A stretch of DNA of 64,000 bases, taken from positions 1,984,001-2,048,000 of the forward strand of contig OZ245730.1 in assembly GCA_965227145.1 (NCBI GenBank), in the 5' to 3' direction. Shown in pieces: positions 9,096-18,463 of the stretch; position 1 is the first letter of the stretch, and every line of letters begins with the position of its first letter. The position numbers and the translations under genes are program-made. Origin of the DNA: JACKAQ01 sp965227145 (GTDB lineage Bacteria > Calditrichota > Calditrichia > RBG-13-44-9 > J075). The notes under the pieces are model-generated. The model did no database searches. It saw only the letters and a list, made by a program, of their open reading frames with translations, and had not been told where the DNA came from.

Positions 9096-11114
9096 ATGAA
9101 CCGACTGAATGAAATGACGATTGACGAATTGTGCATCCAGACGATCCGAACACTGGCAATCGATGGCGTTCAAAAAGCCAATTCCGGTCATCCCGGTGCA
9201 CCGATGGGGCTGGCGCCGCTGGCTTATGTGCTGTTCACAAAAATCATGCAGCACAATCCTGATAATCCGCATTGGTTTAACCGCGACAGATTTGTGCTGT
9301 CGAACGGTCACGCCTCGATGTTGCTGTATTCGATGCTGCACCTTTGCGGCTACGATTTGCCGTTGGATGAACTGAAACAATTTCGCCAGTGGGGCAGCAA
9401 AACGCCCGGACATCCCGAAGCGCACCTCACCGCCGGCGTCGAAACGACCACCGGACCGTTGGGGCAAGGGGTGATGAATTCGGTGGGAATGGCGATTGCC
9501 GAAGCCCATTTGGCTGCCACATACAATCGGGATGGCTTTGATGTTGTCAATCATTTTACATACGCCATTTGCGGCGACGGCGATTTAATGGAAGGCGCAT
9601 CTCACGAAGCGGCGTCGCTTGCGGGACATTTGGGTTTGTCGCGACTCGTTTGGATTTACGATGACAACCACATCAGCATCGAAGGCAGCACCGATTTGGC
9701 GTTTACCGAAGACGTGGCAAAGCGCTTTCAGGGATACAACTGGCATGTGCAAAATCTTGGTGAAAAAGGCAACGATATCGCCGCAATCGAAAAAGCGCTG
9801 AAACGCGCGCAGCGGGAGAAAAACCGTCCGTCGCTGATTATTTTGCGCACGCACATCGGCTACGGATCGCCAAATATGCAGGACACCAGCGAAGTTCACG
9901 GCTCGCCGCTGGGCGAAGATGAAGTGAAATTGACCAAAGAATACTACGGCTGGCCAACCGACGAAACATTTTTGATCCCCGAAAAAGCAGCCGCACATTT
10001 TGCGCAAACCAAACAGCGCGGCAAAGGCAAACAGCGCGGCTGGATGCGCAAATTCAATGCGTATAAAACCGCATTTCCGGAACTTGCAGCGCAATTAAAT
10101 GCCGCAATCAGCGGCAAATTGCCGGATGGTTGGGATGAACAATTGCCGCAATTCAAACCGTCCGATGGCGCGATGGCAACCCGGAAAGCCTCCGGCGCGG
10201 TGATCAATTCGTTCGCCGACCGCATCCCGTGGTTTGTCGGCGGCAGCGCGGATCTCACGCCATCGACAAATACGTTCATAAAGTCGAGCGGTTATTTTTC
10301 GAAAGAAAATCCCGCAAATCGCAATATTGCGTGGGGTGTGCGCGAGCACGTCATGGCTGCAGCCTGTAACGGATTGGCATTGCACGGCGGGATTCGTCCG
10401 TATGGCGCCACATTTTTTGTGTTCACAGATTATGCGCGACCGGGAATCCGGTTGTCTGCCATTATGCATTTGCCGGTCATTTTTGTGATGACCCACGATT
10501 CCATCGGTTTGGGCGAAGACGGCCCGACCCATCAGCCGGTTGAACATTTGGCTTCACTGCGGGCAATGCCGAATGTAACGCTCATTCGTCCGGCAGATGC
10601 CAACGAAACAACTTTCGCATGGAAAGCTGCGCTGGAAAATGCCGGCGGCCCGACAATTCTGGTGCTCACCCGTCAGGGATTGCCCATTTTTGATCGCAGT
10701 GAACTCGGCGGCGCTGACGGCGTGACAAAGGGCGCATATATTCTCGCCAAAGAAAACGGTGAAAAACCGCAGGTGATTCTCATTGCCAGCGGATCGGAAG
10801 TGGCGATTGTAATGGACGCCAGAAAGCAGCTCGCCGCCGCCGGAATTGACGCGCGGGTGGTCAGCATGCCCAGTTGGGAATTGTTCCGTAAGCAAACATC
10901 GACATATCAAAAAGAGGTGTTGCCGCCATCCGTCAAAGCGCGGGTTGCGCTGGAAGCAGGATCGCCGATGGGCTGGCGCGATTGGGTTGGCGAAAAAGGC
11001 ATCGTCATTGGCATCGAGACATTTGGTGCCAGCGCACCATACAAAGAAATTTACAAACACTACGGGCTGACTGCCGAAAATGTGGTGGAAAAAGCAAAAA
11101 CTTTGGTTGGTTAA
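9096..11114 (+). CDS. tkt: Transketolase
   Basis: Thiamine-diphosphate enzyme of the pentose phosphate pathway that moves two-carbon ketol units between sugar phosphates. From the ATG at 9096 (AGGAA 8 bases upstream) it is 672 residues, the usual full length; the open frame continues upstream to 9006 without a ribosome site. Visible features are the N-terminal substrate His region (SGHPGAPMG), the ThDP/Mg motif beginning GDGDLMEG and ending in YDDN, the central pyrimidine-binding domain with the catalytic Glu in WGVREH, the EDGPTHQPVEHLA motif and the C-terminal domain with GSEV. It stands alone between two terminators, so it is probably a single-gene unit. No TPP riboswitch pattern was seen in the 220 bp upstream. 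Confidence 0.97.
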   Translation: MNRLNEMTIDELCIQTIRTLAIDGVQKANSGHPGAPMGLAPLAYVLFTKIMQHNPDNPHWFNRDRFVLSNGHASMLLYSMLHLCGYDLPLDELKQFRQWGSKTPGHPEAHLTAGVETTTGPLGQGVMNSVGMAIAEAHLAATYNRDGFDVVNHFTYAICGDGDLMEGASHEAASLAGHLGLSRLVWIYDDNHISIEGSTDLAFTEDVAKRFQGYNWHVQNLGEKGNDIAAIEKALKRAQREKNRPSLIILRTHIGYGSPNMQDTSEVHGSPLGEDEVKLTKEYYGWPTDETFLIPEKAAAHFAQTKQRGKGKQRGWMRKFNAYKTAFPELAAQLNAAISGKLPDGWDEQLPQFKPSDGAMATRKASGAVINSFADRIPWFVGGSADLTPSTNTFIKSSGYFSKENPANRNIAWGVREHVMAAACNGLALHGGIRPYGATFFVFTDYARPGIRLSAIMHLPVIFVMTHDSIGLGEDGPTHQPVEHLASLRAMPNVTLIRPADANETTFAWKAALENAGGPTILVLTRQGLPIFDRSELGGADGVTKGAYILAKENGEKPQVILIASGSEVAIVMDARKQLAAAGIDARVVSMPSWELFRKQTSTYQKEVLPPSVKARVALEAGSPMGWRDWVGEKGIVIGIETFGASAPYKEIYKHYGLTAENVVEKAKTLVG

Positions 11115-11146
11115 ATTTCGCAATAGTTATTTTTAGAAAGATTATT

Positions 11147-11181
11147 AAAAAGCCGGTGCAGCAATTTGCACCGGCTTTTTT
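11147..11181. terminator. Bidirectional terminator between tkt and the convergent PKD/membrane gene
   Basis: Stem GCCGGTGCA / TGCACCGGC with loop GCAATT, A-rich before and a run of seven T after. It lies between the tkt stop (11114) and the stop of the minus-strand gene (11196) and has A/T runs on both sides, so it can serve both genes. Confidence 0.9.
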
Positions 11182-11195
11182 TGTGGATTTTCTCA

Positions 11196-13340
11196 CTAAC
11201 GATTCGGGTTCACCCGGCAGGAAATGACCGTGCCGATCCAGCCGACCAGATTCAATCCGGTATTCCAGATCAACATTATCAGCCAGCCCCACGCCCAAAC
11301 ACATGCGCCGATAATAAATTCCAGCCAACTGACCACCAGTTGCACCAGCCCCAAACTGCCGATTTCGAAAAATATTTTGCACATCGACGGGCGGCAAGAA
11401 ACAATCCACCAGATAAACACGCCCACGCCCGCGCCGAAAAGCACCACGCCAATGGGCAGCAACATCAGCACACAAAATGGACAAGTGCCGAAGTAAATAA
11501 ATATAAAACCTGCGCTGATGAGCACTTGCCAGAGAAGTACCATCCAATCATCGCACCAGGTTGGGCGGCAGCACCACCACCAAAATAACAAAATGGCGAT
11601 GGTTATCAGAAAAGCAATTATCGTAACAATTGGGGCGACCCATGCCGCAATCACCGCCCAACCGGCTGTTTGGGAAATCAGCGGATTTACAACCACTTTA
11701 GCGCAAATCCAGACTGCCGCCGCCATCGCGGTGATGGTTGCGAAAAATATGATCGCCAATCGCAACAGCCAGCAGTCGATGCAAAATGTGTTCGTCCGGC
11801 ATCCGGTTAGGGTTACGCTGGCTTCGCGATCCGGGCAGTTGGGATCGGAATGCGCGGCAGTAACGGTGACGGTCGTGCTCGGCGGCGTGGTTCGCAAAAA
11901 GCAGCACCCGCCGACGGATGAACCATCAAAAGTGATCGTCGCCTGCGTGCCGTTGCCGAGTGGTGTTGCGCCGGCGGACCATTGCAAATCCACATTTTCC
12001 AAATCACCGCCGGTCGCTTCCAGAAAATACACGCCGGAATTTACACAGCCGACCGTATTCACCGTGTTTCCCGCAGTATCCGTGACGGTGATGCCGAGTG
12101 TATCGTTTGGACATTCGCAGGCAACCAATGTAATTGCGTCGCTTAAAACCGGACACCCATCGACCAGCACCGCCACGCTAATTTCCACAATTTCGCCTTC
12201 CGCCAAATCGTAACTAAAATCTGTCGCGGTGAACCCGGGTTGCAAAACGCCATCCACGCTCCACGAAATTTGCATATCCGCAACATCGGGCTCAACCAGC
12301 ACAATCGAATATTTGGTGGCGGGGATGCACTCTTCGGCATCCGGATCGATATTGTTGCCATTGGGATCGATGACTGCCAGCCGTGCACGATCCGGGCAGC
12401 GTTGGCAGCCGCTGAGCACCACGCTGTCTGCCAGCGGCGGACAATCCGGTGCAACAACCGCCACATTTATTTCCAGCGATTGCCCGGCGGTAACGGTCAC
12501 ATCCAGCGCGTTGCCGGTTTGCCCTTGCTGCAACGTTCCGTTGATAGTCCACGAAAAGGTGAGGTTTCCCCCCGTTGGCTGAACCACCTGCACCGAATAA
12601 TTTCCCGGATCGAGGCATGCCAATTGATCGACATCTATCGTATTACCCTGCGCATCGCGGACTTCTGCTGCGATCTGATCCGGGCACGGCTCGGTCGGGC
12701 AATGCGGTAAATTGACCGTCACCTGACCGGGCGGGCAACCCTGCGGAAACACGATTCGAAACTCTGCAACATAGCTCAAATTAATTGGATCGCCGGCGTC
12801 GTATTCGTGGGTGATATCCACAGGGTTTCCGCTAAAAACATCGGACGATGAATTTTCGCCATCGCCAAAATCCCATTCGTAAACGGTTGGTGATGGCGCA
12901 TTATTTACCGTCGCACGAAGAGAGACAATTCGTTTGCCATCGTTGACGCAATCTTGCGAAATGGACAGTATTTCAACAGTTACAGACGGACACGGGTCGG
13001 TATCCGCCCGGCAGGTGAGCCCGTCGAATGCTTCACTGTTGCCACATGTCGGGGCATTGCAGCAAAATGCTTCCACCACCAGTTTTTCGACGTTGCTGCA
13101 GGCAAAATCTCCGGTGGTAAAATCGCTGTTTGCGGCGTCGAACAGAATAATCCATTCACCGTTTGGATTGATATTTTCAGTTTCCAACACCGATGTTTCG
13201 GCGCCATTCAGCGTGTTGATGACCTTTACACAAACTTTTTGGCAATCCGTTACTGTGCCGGTAACCTCAAGTTTTGTGGGTGGCTGGCCGGAGCCGGGAA
13301 CGATGCCGGTAATGCCGGAAATAATGATCTGACAAGCCAT
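11196..13340 (-). CDS. Uncharacterised 714-aa protein: Cys-rich Ig-like repeats, PKD domain, C-terminal multi-helix membrane region
   Basis: I do not recognise this family. The start is an ATG preceded by AAGGGGAA, so the N-terminus is secure, and it has no signal peptide (begins MACQIIISGITG). Layout: a Cys-rich beta domain at 1-115; a PKD-like domain at 117-213 with WDFGDGE at 156-162; three tandem ~95-105-residue beta repeats at 214-312, 313-408 and 409-514, each opening with a CPD/CPN element and closing with a V-x-L-x-x-C element; then about five to six hydrophobic helices between 524 and 714 rich in Trp and Cys pairs (WWWCCRPTWC at 587-596). Soluble beta domains ahead of a dense membrane tail without an export signal is unusual: either the N-terminus is exported by a non-Sec route or it faces the cytoplasm. 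It is alone, convergent with tkt. No function is assigned. Confidence 0.75.
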   Translation of the reverse strand: MACQIIISGITGIVPGSGQPPTKLEVTGTVTDCQKVCVKVINTLNGAETSVLETENINPNGEWIILFDAANSDFTTGDFACSNVEKLVVEAFCCNAPTCGNSEAFDGLTCRADTDPCPSVTVEILSISQDCVNDGKRIVSLRATVNNAPSPTVYEWDFGDGENSSSDVFSGNPVDITHEYDAGDPINLSYVAEFRIVFPQGCPPGQVTVNLPHCPTEPCPDQIAAEVRDAQGNTIDVDQLACLDPGNYSVQVVQPTGGNLTFSWTINGTLQQGQTGNALDVTVTAGQSLEINVAVVAPDCPPLADSVVLSGCQRCPDRARLAVIDPNGNNIDPDAEECIPATKYSIVLVEPDVADMQISWSVDGVLQPGFTATDFSYDLAEGEIVEISVAVLVDGCPVLSDAITLVACECPNDTLGITVTDTAGNTVNTVGCVNSGVYFLEATGGDLENVDLQWSAGATPLGNGTQATITFDGSSVGGCCFLRTTPPSTTVTVTAAHSDPNCPDREASVTLTGCRTNTFCIDCWLLRLAIIFFATITAMAAAVWICAKVVVNPLISQTAGWAVIAAWVAPIVTIIAFLITIAILLFWWWCCRPTWCDDWMVLLWQVLISAGFIFIYFGTCPFCVLMLLPIGVVLFGAGVGVFIWWIVSCRPSMCKIFFEIGSLGLVQLVVSWLEFIIGACVWAWGWLIMLIWNTGLNLVGWIGTVISCRVNPNR

Positions 13341-13733
13341 AATATTCCCCTTTTTAGTTTGTAGCGGGCGGAATGTAAAGTGTTGTAAATGAACGATCTA
13401 CCGATAGAAAATAGTGAAGTGCAAGCGGTTCAGCGAATAACGAAAAGAGCAAAAGGAAATGTGTTTTTTAAAGATGCCAAATAAAATATGGATATAATTT
13501 GAAATATCCAACGGATGCAACCGACAATTTTGTATGGGAAATTCGCGAAACAAATTGGCTGTTTCGCAAATTTGTGAACACACAAATGTCGTTCGCTGCC
13601 GAATATTCCGGTTAATTTTCCAAAAAATAAAATGTAAATTTAACCATTTTGTGACGAATGTTTTTTGTTGTCTTTAGAATTCTGTTTTAAATTATGCGTA
13701 ATCGTTACGACCCAATATTGAAAAGGATACGCG
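13341..13733. other. 393-bp divergent intergenic region
   Basis: Upstream region shared by the minus-strand PKD/membrane gene and the plus-strand lipoprotein gene. It is AT-rich and contains a plausible plus-strand promoter (13665-13693). A 61-codon minus-strand open frame inside it has no ribosome site or recognisable protein and is not called. Confidence 0.6.
13665..13693 (+). promoter_or_regulatory. Possible sigma70-type promoter for the 13734 lipoprotein gene
   Basis: TTGTTG (13665-13670) and TAAATT (13688-13693) separated by 17 bp, 40 bp before the TTG start at 13734. In an AT-rich stretch such matches are common, so this is tentative. Confidence 0.35.
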
Positions 13734-14189
13734 TTGAAATACACTACTGCATTCATTCTGATGGTGTTATTTGGCACAGTCGCATGCCAAAAAGCGGATA
13801 AAACCGCAGAGCATTTACAAACAAAACCGGCAGATTCGACGATCGTTTTTCAGCCGCCCGCCGTGACCGAAAATATTGCTCCCGGACAATGCCGTTTGGT
13901 CGGCAAAATTGTCGAAACGGGTAATCCGGCGATCGTTGCTGTGGAAAAAGTTATCGGATACGGCGCCGGATTCAATTTGCCGATTGCCGTTGGCAGCCAC
14001 ATCCCGGTTGAATTTGCCCAAAGCGGAACGAGCAGTTCCGACACGGTTTCCCAGCCTCCGAATCCTTCCGAAAAATTGAAACCCGGTGATTTGATTCGCA
14101 CGGATATTCGCCGGAAAACAGATGCTTTCGATCAGTTAAACAGCAAGTCGATTGTTTTCATCGCTTTTCAATTCGAAAAAATACAGTGA
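13734..14189 (+). CDS. Small putative lipoprotein, uncharacterised
   Basis: 151 residues. The start is TTG at 13734 with AAGGAT 7 bases upstream. Residues 1-18 are a signal peptide ending FGTVAC; Cys18 is a possible lipidation site, although Thr at -3 is not the usual Leu. The mature part holds a Pro-rich linker, then a small beta domain from about 52 (GQCRLVGKIVETG) whose GYG and hydrophobic pattern suggest an OB-like or barrel fold. No family is recognised. It lies 64 bp before the large beta-propeller gene and points the same way, so the two may be co-transcribed. Confidence 0.6.
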   Translation: MKYTTAFILMVLFGTVACQKADKTAEHLQTKPADSTIVFQPPAVTENIAPGQCRLVGKIVETGNPAIVAVEKVIGYGAGFNLPIAVGSHIPVEFAQSGTSSSDTVSQPPNPSEKLKPGDLIRTDIRRKTDAFDQLNSKSIVFIAFQFEKIQ

Positions 14190-14253
14190 TTGTTGAAAAT
14201 ATTAAAATAAGATATTGTTCATTTTACGCCTATTCATAATGGAGGTAATTTCA

Positions 14254-17200
14254 ATGAAACTAATTGGTTATAAACGCCTGCTATTCGCGTTGGCTTCTGT
14301 CGTTTTGCTGATTGCAGCGGCATTATTTTTTACAACAGAACGGCAGATTCCCCTCAGCGAAGTCGATTTTAGCAACCGCCCACGGGTGCGATCGTCATTT
14401 TCGCCCAAAAATCCGGATGACGCGCAATCCCGGACAAGCTTTGAATTCAACCGGTTCAAAAATCCGGTGACCGGCGAAATTCCGGCGAACATTCGCCAAA
14501 AAGAATTGGCGTTTGTGCGAAAACTGACCCAGCAGCAGCAATTGCAAAACAGCAGCATTGCCTATTCCGCCAATTGGGAATTGCGCGGTCCGCGCAACGT
14601 TGGCGGCAGAACCCGGGCATTGGCAATCGATCTCAATTTTAACGGCTCGACCAATCAGCGGATTTTGGCCGGCGGAATTTCCGGCGGTGTTTATCTGTCG
14701 GAAGATGACGGCGCGAGCTGGAATTTGCGCACCAGTTTGAGCTCGCACGCGAGCGTCACCTGCATTGCGCAAGATCCGAACAACAGGAGTGTGTGGTATT
14801 ACGGCACCGGCGAAGCTGTGGGGAATTCGGCTGCCGGTGGCGGCAATTTTGCCTATTGGGGGCACGGTATTTTCAAATCGACCGATAACGGCAACAGTTG
14901 GTCGCAGTTACCTAGCACTATCAACAATAACGATCCGCACAATTTCGATCAATTTTTTGATCTGGTTTACAATGTGGTGGTTAGCCCCGCCAACAGCAAT
15001 ATTTTTGCGGCAACGTATGGCGCCATTTTCCGCTCGACGGATGGCGGCAGTAGCTGGACACCGGTTCTCGGCAGACAGCAATCGCCTTATAATTTTAGCA
15101 CGGACGTAGCCGTTGCCAGCAATGGCGATGTGTATGCCGTGATGGGAAAACATGGCGCGCAAATCACGGAATACGGTGCTTACCGTTCGACGGATAACGG
15201 CGCCAACTGGACGCAAATTAACCCGCCGGGGTTAACTGCCGACCCGCAACGGATGGTTGTGAACACCGCGCCATCCGACCCGAATACGGTGTATGTTTTG
15301 GTGCAGGTTGGCAACGGATCTACCGCTGCGGAGCATCAATTATTCAAATACAACGCGGGTTCGAACAGTTGGACAAATCTCAGCTCTACGCTGCCAAACT
15401 TTGCGGACCTCGGTAAATTTGATTCGCAGGGCGGTTACGATTTGTATGTGAAAGTGAAACCGGATAATCCGAACACATTCTGGCTCGGTGCAACCAATCT
15501 GTATCGAACCACCGACGGCGGACAAACATATGATTGGGTTGGCGGCTATCACCAAACCGATTTTCTCTATCAAAATCACCATCCGGATAACCACTCGATG
15601 TCGTTTTATCCGAACAATGCCAACGCGCTTATTTCCGGGCACGACGGCGGTTTGTCGAAAGCGACCAACGCGCTGGAATCGCCGCAAACCTGGGCCTCGC
15701 TCAACAACGGCTATTTGACATCGCAGTTTTATGCGACATCGGTAGACCCGAATCCCGGTGGCGTAAACATGTTGGGCGGCTTGCAGGATAACGGCAGCTG
15801 GCTGCTCGAATCCAACACGCCGAATGCGGATTGGGTGAGCGTTTTCAGTGGCGACGGTGCGTATAACGCCATCTCGCCCGGCGGTTTTCCGTTTTATGTG
15901 TCATCCCAAAGCGGTAATGTGTTTCGGGTGACGATCAGCGGAAACCAGGCTGTTTACTCGATGGTGACACCGGCGAATGCCCAGAATTTCCTGTTCATCA
16001 CCCCGTTTGTGCTCGATCCGAACGACTATAAAGTAATGTATATGGCCGCAGGTGGGCAGGTGTGGCGCAACAGCAATCTCGATGGCATTCCATCCGGAAA
16101 CGGAAATCCGACATCGGTGAACTGGACTGCGTTGACCGGATCAGCTGTCGCAGATGCACAGGTTACGGCAATCGCGATTGCCAAAAGCCCGGCAAACCGG
16201 TTGTATTTTGGCGCAACCAATTATCAATCGACAACAGTTTTGAAACGGGTGGATAACGCCGCGAGCAATCCCGCGGGCACGATTATTACGCCGGGCGTAA
16301 CGCAGGGATCGTATCCGTCCTGTATCGCCGTAAATCCCAATAATGGCGATGAAATTATCGCTGTTTTCTCCAGTTACGGCGTTCAGGGATTGTGGTATTC
16401 GTCGAACGCGGGCGCATCGTGGACAAATATTGACGGCAATTTGAGCGGGCAAAGCTCGCCAGCCAAACGCTGGGCGAGCATCGTGCCAACGGCTTCGGGA
16501 ACGGTATATTTTATCGCAACCAGCACCGGTATTTATTCGACGACATCCGTTTCCGGCACCGTCAGTTGGCAGCAGGAAGGCGCAACGCTGATTGGCAATG
16601 TGCCAACGGATATGCTCGTTTCGCGACCTGCGGACGGGTTGATTGTCGCAGCGACGCACGGTCGTGGTGTCTATTCCGCGACTGTCGGTGGTGGCGGCAG
16701 TCCGGCAATCGCCAATGTAAATGTGAGCCAGGTGAACATCGAATTGCAGCCAAACCAAACGCGCTCCAGAAGTTTCCAACTGAGCAACGTTGGCGGTCAG
16801 CCGTTGAGTTACTCCGTTTCGGTGAGCGGTTTGGGCAACGCGGATAAAGGCGGTTTCCGCAACATGCTCTCCGAAAATTCGGAAATCGATGAAGATTCGC
16901 CACGGGCTTTCCCGCCGAAAAAACGTCCGGCGCAACTGCAGCAGATTTCCGCTGCCGGGAAAGTGGGGCAGCAGAGCGCATTTACGCCGCAACATCCGCT
17001 GATCGACGTGCTGTATCTCGATGACGGGGACGCGACATCCGATGATTTTATCGGCACCAACGATTTTGTCGATTTCTATTGGGCAACCGAATACAACCTG
17101 ACCAGCGGTTTCCAGCTTGAGCAAATCGATTTTTACATGCGCACGGAAGGGCTGTTTTCCAACCTCGTTTATGTTGGTGTTTACAGCGATTTGAACGGGA

Positions 17201-18240
17201 ATGCGTTGGATGAAGGGCTTCTGAATTTCAACACAGCGCCGAGCGGCGGATGGTTTACCGTAACGCTGACGCCGGGCATCCAGTTTAACGCAGGGAGCAC
17301 CTTTTATTTGGTTGTTGGTGCGGATGGCTTGATCAGCTTCCCTGCCGGTGCAGACGTGGACGCGACGATTCCCAACAAAAGCTACTATTTCGATAACTCC
17401 AGTTTTACCTGGAAAAACCTGAATACTGTCGGCGGATTCGAGAACGGTGCGTTTCTGGTCCGTGCGCTCGGGACGATCTCCGGTGGCGGAAATACGCCGC
17501 CCAACGCGGTTGCATCTGTGCCGACAACAGGTAACACAAACCAGGCAATAACGTTTGATGGCTCCGGATCGAACGATACCGACGGGACAATCAGCCAATA
17601 TTCGTGGAATTTTGGGGATGGCACAAACGGCAGCCAGGCTGTTACATCGCACACTTATTCGCAACCGAACACCTACACCTGGACACTGACCGTCACCGAT
17701 GACGATGGCGCAACCGATCAGGCAACCGGGCAAATTACCATTTCCAATACAACCACCTCGCGGTTAACGGTGACGCCCGGTTCGGGCACTGTTGCGGCGG
17801 GCGGCAGTCAAACTATTGTTGCGAATTACGACGCCACCAATCAACCCGAAGGCACCTACAACGGGCAAATTTCCATCACCACAAACGGCGGGAATATCAC
17901 CCTGCCGGTGACGGTTTTGGTGAGCAATCTGGTAGGCATCGATGATGATGCGGCGCAGCCGGAAGCTTTCGAATTAGAGCAAAATTTCCCGAATCCGTTT
18001 AATCCGGCAACGACTATTCGTTACAAACTTGGCGCGGCATCGCCGGTATCGTTAAAAATTTACGATATGCTCGGGCGCGAAATCAAAACTCTGGTTGCGA
18101 ATGCACAGCCGGCCGGCAGTTACGAAATTGTTTGGGACGGCACAAATGCCCGAAACCAGCCGGTGCCCAGCGGCGTGTATTTGTATCGCCTCCTGACGGA
18201 TAATTTTTCCGAACAACGGAAAATGATTTTGTCAAAATAA
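14254..18240 (+). CDS. Secreted sortilin-like beta-propeller with PKD and type IX sorting domains
   Basis: Exported 1328-residue protein. GGAGGTAA lies 5 bases before the ATG at 14254, which is better than an upstream in-frame codon at 14215. An N-terminal hydrophobic signal segment (about 8-28) is followed by a long VPS10/BNR-type propeller from about 110 to 800, with repeated Asp-box motifs such as STDNGNSW, STDGGSSW and STDGGQTY. Next come a BACON/ASH-like beta domain (about 815-860), a jelly-roll-like segment (about 905-1060), a PKD domain (about 1075-1165, WNFGDG) and a second small beta domain. The C-terminus is the type IX sorting domain (FPNPFNPATTI, SGVYLYRL, ends KMILSK). It probably binds or cuts polymers at the cell surface, but no catalytic residues can be assigned from the Asp-boxes alone. 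Confidence 0.85.
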   Translation: MKLIGYKRLLFALASVVLLIAAALFFTTERQIPLSEVDFSNRPRVRSSFSPKNPDDAQSRTSFEFNRFKNPVTGEIPANIRQKELAFVRKLTQQQQLQNSSIAYSANWELRGPRNVGGRTRALAIDLNFNGSTNQRILAGGISGGVYLSEDDGASWNLRTSLSSHASVTCIAQDPNNRSVWYYGTGEAVGNSAAGGGNFAYWGHGIFKSTDNGNSWSQLPSTINNNDPHNFDQFFDLVYNVVVSPANSNIFAATYGAIFRSTDGGSSWTPVLGRQQSPYNFSTDVAVASNGDVYAVMGKHGAQITEYGAYRSTDNGANWTQINPPGLTADPQRMVVNTAPSDPNTVYVLVQVGNGSTAAEHQLFKYNAGSNSWTNLSSTLPNFADLGKFDSQGGYDLYVKVKPDNPNTFWLGATNLYRTTDGGQTYDWVGGYHQTDFLYQNHHPDNHSMSFYPNNANALISGHDGGLSKATNALESPQTWASLNNGYLTSQFYATSVDPNPGGVNMLGGLQDNGSWLLESNTPNADWVSVFSGDGAYNAISPGGFPFYVSSQSGNVFRVTISGNQAVYSMVTPANAQNFLFITPFVLDPNDYKVMYMAAGGQVWRNSNLDGIPSGNGNPTSVNWTALTGSAVADAQVTAIAIAKSPANRLYFGATNYQSTTVLKRVDNAASNPAGTIITPGVTQGSYPSCIAVNPNNGDEIIAVFSSYGVQGLWYSSNAGASWTNIDGNLSGQSSPAKRWASIVPTASGTVYFIATSTGIYSTTSVSGTVSWQQEGATLIGNVPTDMLVSRPADGLIVAATHGRGVYSATVGGGGSPAIANVNVSQVNIELQPNQTRSRSFQLSNVGGQPLSYSVSVSGLGNADKGGFRNMLSENSEIDEDSPRAFPPKKRPAQLQQISAAGKVGQQSAFTPQHPLIDVLYLDDGDATSDDFIGTNDFVDFYWATEYNLTSGFQLEQIDFYMRTEGLFSNLVYVGVYSDLNGNALDEGLLNFNTAPSGGWFTVTLTPGIQFNAGSTFYLVVGADGLISFPAGADVDATIPNKSYYFDNSSFTWKNLNTVGGFENGAFLVRALGTISGGGNTPPNAVASVPTTGNTNQAITFDGSGSNDTDGTISQYSWNFGDGTNGSQAVTSHTYSQPNTYTWTLTVTDDDGATDQATGQITISNTTTSRLTVTPGSGTVAAGGSQTIVANYDATNQPEGTYNGQISITTNGGNITLPVTVLVSNLVGIDDDAAQPEAFELEQNFPNPFNPATTIRYKLGAASPVSLKIYDMLGREIKTLVANAQPAGSYEIVWDGTNARNQPVPSGVYLYRLLTDNFSEQRKMILSK

Positions 18241-18268
18241 TTTCACAAATAACCACATTCCATTTGAT

Positions 18269-18295
18269 AAGGCTGCGTTCGCGCAGCCTTTTTTT
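18269..18295 (+). terminator. Rho-independent terminator after the beta-propeller gene
   Basis: Perfect stem GGCTGCG / CGCAGCC closed by a TTCG loop, followed by seven T, 30 bp after the stop codon. Confidence 0.95.
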
Positions 18296-18463
18296 ATTTC
18301 AGAATGATGTGCCCGGTATTTCAATTTGATAATCCTGATTTAGAATGTCTTGTCCAAACTGCTGTTTTTATTGATGTTGAGAATTTGAAAATAGTATGGC
18401 ACAATTGTTGAGGTTTATAGTGTGAATACGGATCAATTTTTCAAATCGATAAAAGGAGAAGCT

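Noticed and set aside
13398..13583. 61-codon minus-strand open frame upstream of the PKD/membrane gene
   Set aside because: No ribosome site, no recognisable features, and it occupies the promoter region.
16141..17733. 530-codon minus-strand open frame inside the beta-propeller gene
   Set aside because: It is fully antisense to a well-supported gene with sorting, PKD and Asp-box motifs, has no ribosome site and no recognisable domain; codon bias of the true frame explains its openness.
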